Shown here: positions 32,101 through 43,958 of the stretch, piece after piece
How the letters are laid out: each line of letters starts with the position of its first letter
Position numbering within the stretch: the first letter of the stretch is position 1
From: Tubiluchus corallicola
Taxonomy: Eukaryota > Priapulida > Priapulimorpha > Priapulimorphida > Tubiluchidae
DNA: 62,000 bases
Assembly: GCA_030141605.1 (NCBI GenBank)
Contig: JAQGDQ010000033.1
Coordinates: 1 to 62,000, forward strand
Direction: 5' to 3'
Position numbers and translations under genes: made by a program
The notes under the pieces: generated by a model
Told to the model about the DNA's origin: nothing
The model's database searches: none
The model's input: the letters and a program-made list of their open reading frames with translations, nothing else

Positions 32101-35100
32101 TGTACATTAACAGTGTATTTATTTCATGTAATTCGCTTCTTTATAGTGCATGGTTTGTTGCTTTGGAACAAGCTCGAATGCTGGTAAGTGGTTTTTCTAT
32201 TTAAATCTATTTTTCATTGACTATATCATTATATTTGTTTCTTACAACGTGACTGACTTAAAATGCCTTAGGCTGCATTTCCACTGTGCCCGCACAGGCA
32301 CACACAGACACAGACTTTTTTGCTCGCACGTTTTACATCCACAAAGGCTTCCATTGGGACTGCACTCATTCCATACAACACGTAATGAATACACTAATAT
32401 TTAATATGAAATTTTAGACATGACACTTCCTAGAAGAAAAAAAGATTTTTATTTTGCTTGCAGTAGTTAAAGAAAAAGACATGTAAGTGAAACAGAAAGC
32501 GATAACTTCGTTTTTGGGTACGCCCAATATTTGAATATTTTAAACTCTCTTATTTCTCTTCTTTCTTTATTTCTCCTGCTGGCTCAGTACCCTGACAGCA
32601 CCAAAGTATTGGTCGACTTTAACTTGATTATTTTTCACTGGATGGTGAAAGCAAATAGTGACAGTTTCAATGCAATTCAATATCTGTTGTACCTTTTCTC
32701 CTTATTACTAGTCTACTATGGTTGATTTTGATTTTACATGCCCATATGCAATTTTTACAGCATGTTTTCTAGTGGAATTTAAAAACACTAGTTGTGTTCA
32801 CTTCAAATAAAAACTGGCTTTTATTAGAAAGCTAACTTGTTTCGAAGCTTATAATTTTCTCCGCTTTGTCACACGAAGCTGGTCTGATCTCCACAACATG
32901 TACAATTTGTTCGTCTTCCATTATGAAAATGAGCTTGTCCGTCCACACAAAAAAGGGTTTAGCAATTAAAGTACGGGTCTGTGTGTGTACATTACATAGC
33001 ATTTCCTCTAGATGCAGTGGAAACGACAAACATGAAATACAATGATTTGCAGTGGCACGCTATTGTTCCAGTTTTTTCTGTGTGAGTCATGCAGAAAAAG
33101 TCCGTGTCTGTGCGGGCACAGTGGAAACTCGGCCTTAAGCTAACTAAGTGATTTTACCCACAGTATATGTTTGAATGCAAAATTTAGACATCATTTAAAT
33201 GGTATCTGTACAATTGAATATTAAATTTTGACCATTTTCACCTTTTATTATTCCAAGTTTCCAAGAAATAGTTAGTTTATATTGCTGCCTTTCATATATG
33301 CATCATTGCAGGTATAAAGGAGAGATCTCAAACCTGCTAGTTCTGTAATTTATGGTTAAAGTGTTGAAATTATGTGAAATGTATATAAATGTTTTTCTTA
33401 TTTTAGAGCATTTTCCATTTCTTTTTCTAAATCAGTCTACAAGTCTCAAAAAATTGCTATTTTTATTATGGAATTAGACAAAGTGCAGTTTCTTTCGTTG
33501 TTGTTTTACAGTTTTTTCAGACAAACATAACAAACACTTGGCAGCCCAGCACATTGCAAAAAATTGAACTTCATTTAAAATTTGTACATATTTATTTGTA
33601 GCCCAGAGCAAGACCTCCAGCACCAACTGTGTACACAGCCCCCACTGTACAAACCACGTATGTACAACAACCGACAGGAACCGTGGTTAGAGCAGGTAAC
33701 ACTACGTATATACACCATACTGGAGCCATTCCTACTCAGACTGTTCGTTATGTGGCACCTGGTGTACAAGTCGTTAATACTGCACCTACCATGCAGACAG
33801 TGCAGTATGTTGGCTCCACTCCAAATCGTAAGAATACTTTTATATTACATATGAATCGTAAATGTATTCAAATCGTACAGTACCAAAAAACTGCAAACTC
33901 TGTTTCTTTATGTTTTTAGAACCTATATGCATTGTGTAGTCATATTAGCTCTAGTTTTTGTGCTGTCATGTTCTTAGTGTGCAAACAACAAATGGGCTGT
34001 ATTAAGTCAAAGTCCACAATACGCTGCAACTGAAAAATGTTAGAGATGATGAAACATGTTTACATAGTATAAAAAGTGATATGCCTGTTAATAAAATGTA
34101 TTAACATTACACAATATAAACATACAACATTATCCCACTTTAAATTCCAAATTAAAAAAGAAATTAACCATTTCCAATTAATGAATAAAATTCGGGATTT
34201 CTGCTCAGAAAAAAATTGCAAAAATTGTGAAGAAACATCAAGAAGGTATGAAAATCACAATATCTGTACAACTTTGTAATTAACAAGCAAAATCCCAGAT
34301 GTCTACTCAGAAACAATGCACAAATTGTGTAACAACATCAAAAAAGGATGAAAACCATAGGATGTTTCTAGGTCACTTGAGTAGTGGAAACAATAAAATT
34401 ACATAAATAGTAAAAAATATTTCTCATTAGACTTGCCAGTCGTTTCTATTTTTTCATATGTACTTGTGTCCAAACGTGTATCTATTTTTTCATATGTACT
34501 TGTGTCCAAAATATCAAGTCCTTGTGCAATCTGCATATTTTGGTCCAATCTGCAGTCAGTCTAAAACTTCCATTGTACTCAAATGTTTTTGTGTCCAACC
34601 TCCATGTCTTGTATTAATACACCAAGTGTCTAAATTTGTCTGTGTTCAAATTCCCGTGTCCGAAATTTGCCCCTTGTGCGCAAGCACAATGCATGCCAAA
34701 TTTCTTGTCCAAACATCCTGTATCTAAAAAGCAAAATACACTTATGTCTAAAGTAGCCTTCTGTCCTTCTACCAAATTATCAGTGTCTATTGCTGCTCTT
34801 ACTGCTCATTCTCCTCCTAGTTTACTGTTAAGCGTGAACATTGCTATTGTAGCAGTCAATGCTGCTGTCATATGCTCACATTGCCGTTTTTGCAGCTATC
34901 ATGATTCCCATTGTTGCAGCACCTTCTCCTACTGCACCTGCCATTAATATATATCTGCCTAGCCTTTTTTGAAGTGTGGATTAACTGGATTGTCAAAAAT
35001 GTTAAACTCCTATTTTCCTAGACAGATTGAGGGTTAGTTAGAGTGATTGGTAGGTAGATGGGTCTGTTTGAATATGGCTGATAGGTATGTAGATAGCTAG

Positions 35101-37550
35101 TTAGGCAGGTAGTTAGGTTGGCATTTCATAGATGTGTAAGTAGGTAGGTATGTAAGTAGATAGGTAGGTTGGTAGGTATGCAAATAGGTGATAGATATGT
35201 AGACATCAACAGGGAATAATATGTAGGTGGACTTGCAGGGGCGTTGCGCACCAAAAAAAATTGGGGGGGGGCCCGACTGTATATAATGGCGGAACTTAAC
35301 TGTTTAAAAAACGTATAATTTTGAAAAAAAATAAACAGTATTTTGCGTGCAAGAAAAACGATTTATTTATTCCCAACTGGCATTTAACTTAAAGCTATAG
35401 CAACGGAAACTTAATTAAAATTAAAAATTAAATTAAAATGACGCAGAACATCACTCCAGAAGAGCTCATCCACAGACTTCAAGTCCATATTCTTTGTTTT
35501 CTCAGCCTCAACTGCAAGGATCATCAGGTCACCCAGTCATGCCTGACTCATTGTACTGCGGAAATGATGACGTGCTCAAAATCACGCCCTTTTATGCAGC
35601 AAGCTCGTGGGAAAGAGTCGCTAAGGAGTAGCAAAGAGTCGGTAATGTCCAATCAGGAGGTGGCTGAGCCGTGGCTCACCAATTTGTATCTCCCAAACCG
35701 ACTCTCTGGTACTAGGCTAGCTCGACAAACTGACTCTCTGGTACTAGGCTAGCTCAACATGACTTCAATGTTTGCATTGTTTTTGCTCTATTATTTCACT
35801 TATTCTCTATTATAACACACTGCTGAACGAAGCTTGAGTGCTAACTGAGCCGTTTTGTTAACTAACAGTCTTTTGTGCAAAGACGCTAATGCTACTCAAC
35901 GAGCTGCTTTGTTAACTGTTCCTGCCTGCCTCCTGAATAGATTACATGCAAACAAATTAACTCCATCCTGACTTTCAGGTAAACACATACTCATGCTCAT
36001 ACTATTCGCATTTATGGAGCGCTGGCCCACTATTGCGTGTCAAAAAGTCGAAAATAAATTTGCTTACGCTGCTGACACCCTTCAAATTTTTGACATTTTC
36101 TAAAAAAATTGGGGGGGGGGCGGGCCCCCCGGGCCCCTATGTCACGTGCAGACAGGTCAATGGTAGATAGTTGAGGATGTGTAGGTGAAAACTAGGCCGT
36201 AGGCACGTAGGTAGGTAGGTAAGTAAGTAGGTAGTCAGACTGGCAATCAAAATCAAATACACACCTAAATTAGAAAACTGTAAATAGACAGATAAAGACA
36301 TGTAGTTAGACAGAAAAATAGATGGTTAAGTATATTGGTAGGTGGGTAGAAATGTGGGCAAGCAAGTAGGTATGTAGGTATTTTAAGAGAGCAGATATAG
36401 ACAAATAATTAAAAAGACAGGCTGCTTGAGGAATGTCGGTAGACAGATGAAGGACAAGCAAATAGGCACACAGAAGATTGGTGCACACATACAGACAAAG
36501 GGATTAATTGCTTTGCAGATATAGCTAGTGCCCAAGTGTTCTGCTGCCCAAAGTTGACAACTAAATATATGTACCCCATCTAAGTGCTGGAACATAATCC
36601 ATTTTTTTAGACTCTGCAGGGCAGATTAACTTTTCTGCTTTAAAATCTTATGAGATTGCATTTACAGCCAAATTATATGTTTGAAGTGCAGAGCCAAGCT
36701 GCCCAACCTCTTCCTGACACAGACATTGTCATATCTTTTACCTGTTTCTAACTGAGTCCTACTATACTACTAGCTCAGTGAATATTTGCAGTATTACACT
36801 GCCACTGGAAAGGGTATTGCTAACACTATTTATAGAGTCCAATTTTTAAACTTATTATTTTAAAACTAATCATAATTTCAAAATGCATTTTAATAGCAAA
36901 AATGTGTGGATTACATTTGCATATCACTATATTTATAGCAGCAAACCAGTGCTAAGCAAAATTTCTAATTACAATTGTTTTGATGGATGATAATCTTATT
37001 TTGTTTTGCGCTGCTTGAAATACTTGTCTGTGAATCTTGGCACTTTTTTCTTAATTTGTTCAATTTGTAAACATTTCACAGCTTACCAACTGGTCTATAA
37101 TGTGTCATAATGGCAAGGATAGCAAGATTAAGATACATTTTAAACTGTAAGCTTAATTAAATGTGACTAAATTGGTTATATGTGTATAGTGTGTATTGTT
37201 CCTTGTTTTTGTGATCATTGTAGGTTAACTAGTTGTTTTACTAGCATATCTGACCTAAAAAATTCCTTATTCATATTTGGCTATGTGCTTTGACAAGGTA
37301 ACAGAATGGTGCATGATTTATTTGTAGACAAAAATACTAAATTAAATTTAAATGACAGCAAAATTAAAGCTAAACTATTATTTGATTTATGGAACACTTT
37401 TTGGACTAATCTTTCTTCTGTTTAATAGTATACCAACCATATGGATCATCTGTCGTTTACGTGAACAACGGGAATTGTTATAGATGTGGTCGTATTGGTT
37501 GCTATTGCTACAGACACCATGGTGGAACGTCTGTCGTTTATTACAATTAG
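29111..37550 (+). CDS. PLEKHB: Evectin/PLEKHB-like PH-domain protein
   Basis: Six exons join in frame with GT-AG borders: 29111-29165, 29432-29577, 30017-30123, 32147-32183, 33602-33827 and 37429-37550 (230 aa). The ATG has A at -3 and G at +4. Residues about 10-112 form a PH domain: ARSGWLWRQS, then FLKKWKRVYFIL, DLSYYES, the evectin-like PPEGKSNDCLLKI, and the C-terminal helix with the invariant Trp in TAWFVALEQA. Evectins bind phosphoinositides or phosphatidylserine and act in post-Golgi and recycling-endosome traffic. Exon 5 encodes a Pro/Thr/Val/Tyr-rich linker with repeated VQT/TVQ motifs. Vertebrate evectins end in a membrane anchor; here the tail is a Cys/Tyr-rich segment (NCYRCGRIGCYCYRHH) with no hydrophobic anchor. 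PLEKHB1 versus PLEKHB2 orthology cannot be settled. Confidence 0.85.
30496..31034. mobile_element. Candidate pogo/Tigger-like MITE in PH-gene intron 3
   Basis: The ends are imperfect 24-bp inverted repeats starting CAG and finishing CTTAATAAAACC (left 30496-30519, right 31011-31034). This tip resembles pogo/Tigger elements. TA is present at the right flank but not at the left. The long frame across it (30347-30829) has no family resemblance. Confidence 0.45.
32271..33134. mobile_element. 864-bp PIF/Harbinger-type element in PH-gene intron 4
   Basis: Flanking TTA duplications (32268-32270, 33135-33137) enclose inverted ends GGCTGCATTTCCACTGTGCC and GGCCGAGTTTCCACTGTGCC, with similarity continuing about 50 bp. 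A TTA duplication and a GG-starting tip are PIF/Harbinger hallmarks. A minus-strand frame inside (about 32912-32832) reads MEDEQIVHVVEIRPASCDKA. This resembles the start of the MADF/Myb-like accessory protein of Harbinger elements, suggesting an internally deleted copy. Confidence 0.7.
35040..35232. repeat. Imperfect (TAGG/TAGA)n tract, left part
   Basis: gtaggtaggt, gtagatag and gtaagtag variants dominate. The tract resumes at about 36150-36420 after an inserted element. Confidence 0.7.
35236..36139. mobile_element. Candidate DNA element with G/C-run ends in PH-gene intron 5
   Basis: The left end reads CAGGGGCGTTGCGCACC, then AAAAAAAATT and a G run. The right end has AAAAAAATT, a G run, then cgggccccccgggcccctat. 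The ends are thus partly inverted (GGGGC tip) and partly directly repeated (A8TTG9). Such ends resemble the GGGGC-tipped hAT-like repeats of many animals. It interrupts a TAGG-rich tract. No clean target duplication was found. Confidence 0.5.
36150..36420. repeat. Imperfect (TAGG/TAGA)n tract, right part
   Basis: Continues the tract at 35040-35232 with gtaggtaggtaagtaagtag and later degenerate units. Confidence 0.65.
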
Positions 37551-37612
37551 TCATAGAGTTGAATTTCATCTATTCTTTATTGTGAGTGACTCAACAGTAC
37601 TTTAAAAACTAA

Positions 37613-37618
37613 AATAAA
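37613..37618 (+). promoter_or_regulatory. Polyadenylation signal AATAAA for the PH gene
   Basis: First canonical hexamer, about 63 bases after the stop codon. Later candidates exist in the AT-rich sequence to 38460, so the true end is uncertain. Confidence 0.4.
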
Positions 37619-38468
37619 TCCCCACTTTAACAGCAGTTTCAACTATAAATATTAGCAAGCTTAAAATTAGTAATGTACAGACTAGCATAAATTTGTATAA
37701 AAATACTGTTATCATCTCACAAGAGGCCTTCAATTTTTTATTGTTCAACAGTTATAATATTACATGTTTATAATTTAAATATGAAATTTTCAAGGATGTC
37801 GAGTGATTTTTCTTCACAGTACTAAATCCAGAGCTTTATTTTATATCTCAAGAACAAAATCTATAACTAAAATAACTTCGTATTACTTTTTAAATTATAA
37901 AATGATGGTAACCCAAGTCTAGAATAAAAACCATAATACTGTTGTCATGTCTTATTGTAAGTGAAGGAACTTGCCTAATGCTATTCAAGCTTACAGGTTT
38001 ACTATATAATTTTACAAATTATAAAATTAATGCCTGTTGATTAATTGGAACTGCCTAAGTTTGTGGCATGCAGATTTGGTAATTTATAAAAAAGCTGAAC
38101 TTTTATTTTAAAAATCCAATCATTTTTTTCTAGAAACTGTGAAAAAATAATTTTTAGTATAGTTATATGTGGATATTGTAATTGCTATGTTGAAATTGTG
38201 TATCAAATTTAAAAAACAAATGTTAACATTTAAAAAATGGTTTAGATCTGATTTTATGTATGTGTATTTTCAAATGCCTTTAAAAAATTTGTAATTTCAT
38301 AGAGTTAACATTGGAACACTTCAAGTCATTCTGTGATATAGTAAATTGTGATGCATAAATTATTTATTTCATGTCATAGTTACTCCTTGTTATTATGGTG
38401 TTCATATTAAGAAGCTAATATTTTAATTAGAATATAGTATATAATAAATGACTTGCAGTGGTAATGTA

Positions 38469-38891
38469 CAATGTTCCCTCACTTATCGCGGGTGTTCCGT
38501 TCCAGGACCACCCGCGATAAGTGAATTTCCGCGAAGTTGCATCTCAAGCGGGGCGCAAGTACTACATTTCGTTTTTGGTGTGTATGCATCTGCCGAATAA
38601 ATACACTATTTACTGTAAATGGTAATTTTTTATGATTCATAATATTTTAATGTTAGAATTAATATTTTTAATATATTTTTACACATTTTGTGATTTTTAT
38701 GCAAAATTCATCAAATCTATTCATTACTGTACAATACGTACTATGCATGTGCAAAAATACTTTAGACAGTATACCGCAAAAACCAGTGAAACAGCGAAAA
38801 TACAGCGATAAATGTTTTACATTAATATTTTGAAAACCCACGAAACAGCGAGTCCGCGATAAACGAACCGCAAAGTAGTGAGGGAACACTG
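38469..38891. mobile_element. 423-bp Tigger-like MITE
   Basis: Flanked by TA on both sides (38467-38468, 38892-38893). The ends are inverted: left CAATGTTCCCTCACTTATCG, right (reversed) CAGTGTTCCCTCACTACTTT. The CAGTGTTCCCTCACT tip with a TA duplication is typical of Tc1/mariner-Tigger MITEs. The left arm also holds an internal hairpin (cacttatcgcgggtg / cacccgcgataagtg). Confidence 0.8.
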
Positions 38892-38893
38892 TA

Positions 38894-41053
38894 GTTTCAG
38901 AATTATTTAATTCAATATCTGTTCTTTAATCCACCATAAGCTGTCTATTTGCACAGAATCCTATAGAAATAAATAAATTCTAGACAGACTATATTGGCAT
39001 ATTGCGACCTTATATCTATCTAAACACATTATCCTGCAGAATTCACTGCAAAACAAGTAACGGAAATCCCTTTACTATTGATGTAAAAATAATTACATAC
39101 TAAAAAGAATTAAGCAGCTTGATCAATAAGCTTACAGTGTCTATCGATTACAGTCTGGAATGGTACAATGAAACATGCTGTATTTTTCTGTAAATTTAAA
39201 TTAATCTTTTTCTGTTATTTGATGCATCATTTGTTATGTGATCATTATTTGTTATCATCATTTCTGGTGATTATTTCTGGTGTCATTTCTACGTATTGGT
39301 AACGTAGCACGTGCAAGCTAACGTGCCAGCAGGCTTAGTATGTACACAAGAATTAACTATTCGTAGTCACTTCTGACTGAATGAATATTTTCTGTATTTC
39401 ACTCAGAAAGTGCAATGTAAAAAGCACCTGAAGTTAGTTCAATGTGCATTTTGATAAGGGCCAGATTAAGGAGTGTTGGTGCCCCGGCTGTCTTCATCAC
39501 GTGCACGTTTCACGGTTCAAAACATACATATTATGCAATACAAAATGTGACAATTTACGTAAGACAAGCTTCATTGTTCCATATATAGAAAACATAGAAA
39601 CCTCAGTTAGCAATGCAGCCACCTCTAATTAAGTGTTAGTACAGGCAGCACCCGTCAGTGTTATGAGTTTAGTAAAATTAATACAAAAACACATCCGTAT
39701 ATACACAAATTCATGTACACATAGATAATACTGTATGTTCATAACGCATTTTAATTCTTGATGACAAAAACAGTGACAATGAATAAAAAAATCAACAAAC
39801 CCAATTAACTAATAAATTCATTCCAAAAAAATTTGCGTATAAATACACTCATAATCAATAATACGCGAACATCCTACATAGTCCTCATTTATAACTCAAA
39901 GCCAGTAGCAGCTTTTACTGAATTAAAGTTATAAGTTTATAGGCAGAGTATAATGGTGACGTCAGGACAATGGCTTTGTGTCAGCAGTTTTCCAAGCGAA
40001 AATCGCCCGAAATGGAACCTCCAATCAACTCGTCACAGCTCCTCACTGTGGAAGCGTCCTAAAATGCAGTCCACACCACCCCACTAACACACCACCCACA
40101 CAAACACCCACCACCCTGCTTACAACACACCACCCACACAGTGCTGCAACATCACCCACCCATACTACCAACAGCACAACACACCACAACCCTACCACAT
40201 TATCCACACCATCTCACCTTTCGTTTGATGTGTAGATCACTGAAAATGCTGCCGTCGTTGGAGCTGTAGCCTCGTTGGTTATATATCCATATATACCCCG
40301 AAATTAATATATACAATGGGCTTCAGGGGAAAAATTGGTGCCTTTCTTTTTCCTTGTTTTTTAATTGTGAGATTTTTAATTCATATAATATGTAAGTTTA
40401 TATGTTTGTAAAATCTTTGTATGTACAGGCATATACATAATTACACTACACATATATACATGTATTTGTGCGTATTTATATAGTCAATAAAAATGGGGTT
40501 TAATTCAATTGGCATGTATAGTTTTATTACAATTATGTAATGTGTAATAAGTAAACAAAATATTGTAACAAGAAAAGCTGCAATATATTTGCGAAAATGT
40601 GTTGCAAGTAAATAAAAAATCGCACTATAAAGAGTGAGGAAGAGGGGAAAACTATTATTGTTTTTTCAGTTCTGGGTTATTATAGCAAAAAATCGTACTG
40701 AATAGAATTACCCATAGGTGATAAGGAATATCTGTACTGCTGGCGGGAGCGTGCGTATTTTGCCATTCATCCTATAAATATAATCCCTTCGTGTGAAATG
40801 TGAATGGTGTTACCTAAAATGTTTCTGTTAGCTTGATTTGACGCTACAGTTTACTGCAGATTTTAATCATTCCTTTGACTTTACATTGTAACTGGAATTT
40901 TAAGACAAAATACCGTCTTCATTTAAGTCGGGTCCTATCAGACGTCCCCTGACCGGTTTGATTTGACATTTCTTACGAATCGTAGTTCTTATGCATTAGC
41001 CAGCATATTCGTACAATACCAGTGTGACCGCAGCTATACCTATTTGATTTAAT
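38894..41053. other. Intergenic interval upstream of importin-5
   Basis: AT-rich, with no gene recognised. A C/A-rich, pyrimidine-poor patch lies at about 40066-40215 (caccacccacacaa and similar). A TATA-like ctataaatataat occurs at about 40774, but about 280 bases from the importin-5 ATG, so its use is uncertain. Confidence 0.45.
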
Positions 41054-43917
41054 ATGGCCAGTGACCAGGAACAGTTTGAAACTTTATTGGTTTCACTGAT
41101 GAGCACAGACAACGACTTGAGAAATCAATCGGAGGTTGGTATTTTGAGAGTGCTGTGTAATAATCATGCGTTGAACTTGCAGTTTTTGACCACTTGGGGG
41201 TAGGTTGCTGTTTAGATGGTTCTTTTCTAAAGCACTCTCACTTCGCCTAAATCAGAAATATCGCTGAAAGCAGGGCTGCCAATAGAGAGATGCAGTCTTT
41301 ATCTACATCCTTTAGTTTTATCTATAAAGAAAAGTTGAAATATACCTCCTATTTATAAAAAATTAATTTTAAAAAACTTACTGTTAGCATCACGAGAACG
41401 GACTAAGATTGAACGATTTCATGAAATATTTTCATTTGGGAGTTAGCAGAGAGCTACTGTGTGTCACAGCCTAGGAAATCTCTTCACAACGCTTCACAAA
41501 AAAAGAACCAAAGTGTAAACTTATTGAAAAGTTATAAAGAGCTTCGGGCAAATTTTCTTAACATGTGCCATTTTGCAGCATCTGTTGGGGCCAGTAAGTG
41601 GCATACTCTGCCGGTGTTGTTTTGTAACTTTCGTTTCTCTTTCGAAACGTGGCGCAACCAGCAAATCAGGTTTGCTGTTTATACAATAAAATGATTAATA
41701 CTGGAACATAGTATAATTTGAGGCTTCATACCGTGTGAAAAAGGTAACTGTACGAAGATTGTTAATTAGTTAGTTAGTAAGCTCTAGCAAAGCTAGTCAG
41801 TTAGTCAATCAATTAGTTTTGGCGAGTTTGCCAAAGTCCATATTACAATACAATACAATTAACAATCAGACATTACATATAAGTCAAACATTTGTCGATT
41901 AATTGTATGCTATTCTGTAAATGTGCTCTTTTTAAATTAGGGCATGCAAACAGTGGATGTTATGGTTGTGCGAAATTGGTTATGAAGTTGATGTCTAGCT
42001 GGAAATATGTGTGTGATTTTTTGGGTGGTTTTTGCCACACTGCCTCTCTTATGTTTGTAAATTCACAAGTACCTTCCACTTCTCACCGCACTCAGTCACA
42101 TACCTCTTAGGTCTGAATGTAAAATTGAGCTCTAATAAGTCTATGTTTCAGTGTAACTTTAGTTAGTCTGTTATTTGTTGAGTGTTTTATTGCTCAGCAA
42201 TGTCAACCAATCCAGATTGAACTCGTGAACCTGTATGAGTATGCATTGCACAATTTGATTAATTCATTTTATTATTATCTAAACTGTACAAGTTGCGAAG
42301 GTTTTCATGTCTTTAGGAAATTTTCATGACATGGTACATGAGGTGTAAATGTTATTGTTCAATCAAAATACATAATACAAACAATAATGAATATGTTTAT
42401 GATATCAGGTATTTAATGTAATGTGCTTCTGCTAAAAAGTGATGATCTGTAAAAAAGGAACGCATAATAGTATACACTAAGGCATGGTGAAAAAATTTAT
42501 GGTACTCGACAAGCTGTTGATAGCCCATTAAAACATTTATTTTTTTCAGAGCACTTATGAAGCCTTGCAACCGGGTCCAAAAGTTCTTCACTTGGTGGGA
42601 GCTATTAGAAATGCAAATGCAGGAGTAGAGGTATGTAGTGCTATTTGTTAACTACCACTTGAAATTCTCTTCTCTTTAAATTTACATGTCTAAATTTGCT
42701 TAGTCAGTAGTGCTATATTTCATCAAAAATAGGAGTATTTGGTGCAACCCCACTGTACCAAGTAATCATTATTTGTATTTGCAAATAAGATTATTAGATT
42801 CAGAAAATGTATGTTACAAGCTTGAGTTGCATGTTAAATGTGATTTAAGCTAGTTACATGTCTGAATTTAATGTCGTTGAATTGTAAATTTTATGAGAGT
42901 TTTTAAACATTTTATAGCCCAATTTGAATTTAAATATAAACACTATGACGAAACTATCTTCTCTTGGGCTCTTTATGGCTGTATTGTTTATATATATATT
43001 GTCCTGGCTTGTTTAGTGTTACTTACTTTGCCACTTAAATCTCAGTGGTGGTTTCCAGGTTGCAAAAATACAATTTTCTGTATTGGAAATGGGCACAGGC
43101 AGATAAAAGAATTTCCCTGTCCCCATTTTTTCAATGTGTATGGAATCCTATACAACATTAATTTTGTACAGCAATTTGACAAAATTACGTAGTATATTTT
43201 TCTTTAAACACCTTATGTTTTTCCTGCCCACTCTGTACTAAACAGTAAATTCCTTGTTCAAGTCATTTTCGTAAAAAACTACCGAACGACACAGTTTTTA
43301 TTTTTCGGCTTTTATGCTTCTAGTACACACATGCCGCATTGATGATGTAATTTTATCCAACTGTGTCATAAAGAAGTGAATACAACAGAGCTTTCAACAA
43401 GCAAAAATCAATTTCCTTGTTGAGTTTTATGTAAAAACAAGTTGAAATAGTAACTGCATACATTTTAGTCAATAATGTTTGTATTTCCCTGTTAATTTTT
43501 GTATTTTTCTTCAAAACAGCTTGTTTTTTGCACGAGTAAGCAGAGCAGTTCAAATTAGCAAGTGCCAGTGAGAATTGATGTTATTAACATGGTGGTACTC
43601 TCGTAGTGGCATGAAAACTTTTTGTTATTTGATGTTTAGACAATCAACTTAAATTAAACTGTGCTTGCAAGTATTGCAATTTTGTCTTAATGAAGGCTTA
43701 ACTTGGTACGTTGATTCGGAAAAGATTTTAGGCTTCATTAATATGGAGACGTAGTAAACATGGCAATCTTAGTTGACCAGCCATGGGAACTGGTATACAG
43801 ACGACTTATTCTTGTTCTCGGGGAAATTTATTGGAATTTCTGGGAGTACCGGCATTAAATTTCCACCCTAGTTTTCTAATTTCCATTTTCCAGTGTATGT
43901 ATGTTAGCTAAATAATA

Positions 43918-43958
<41 letters not shown>

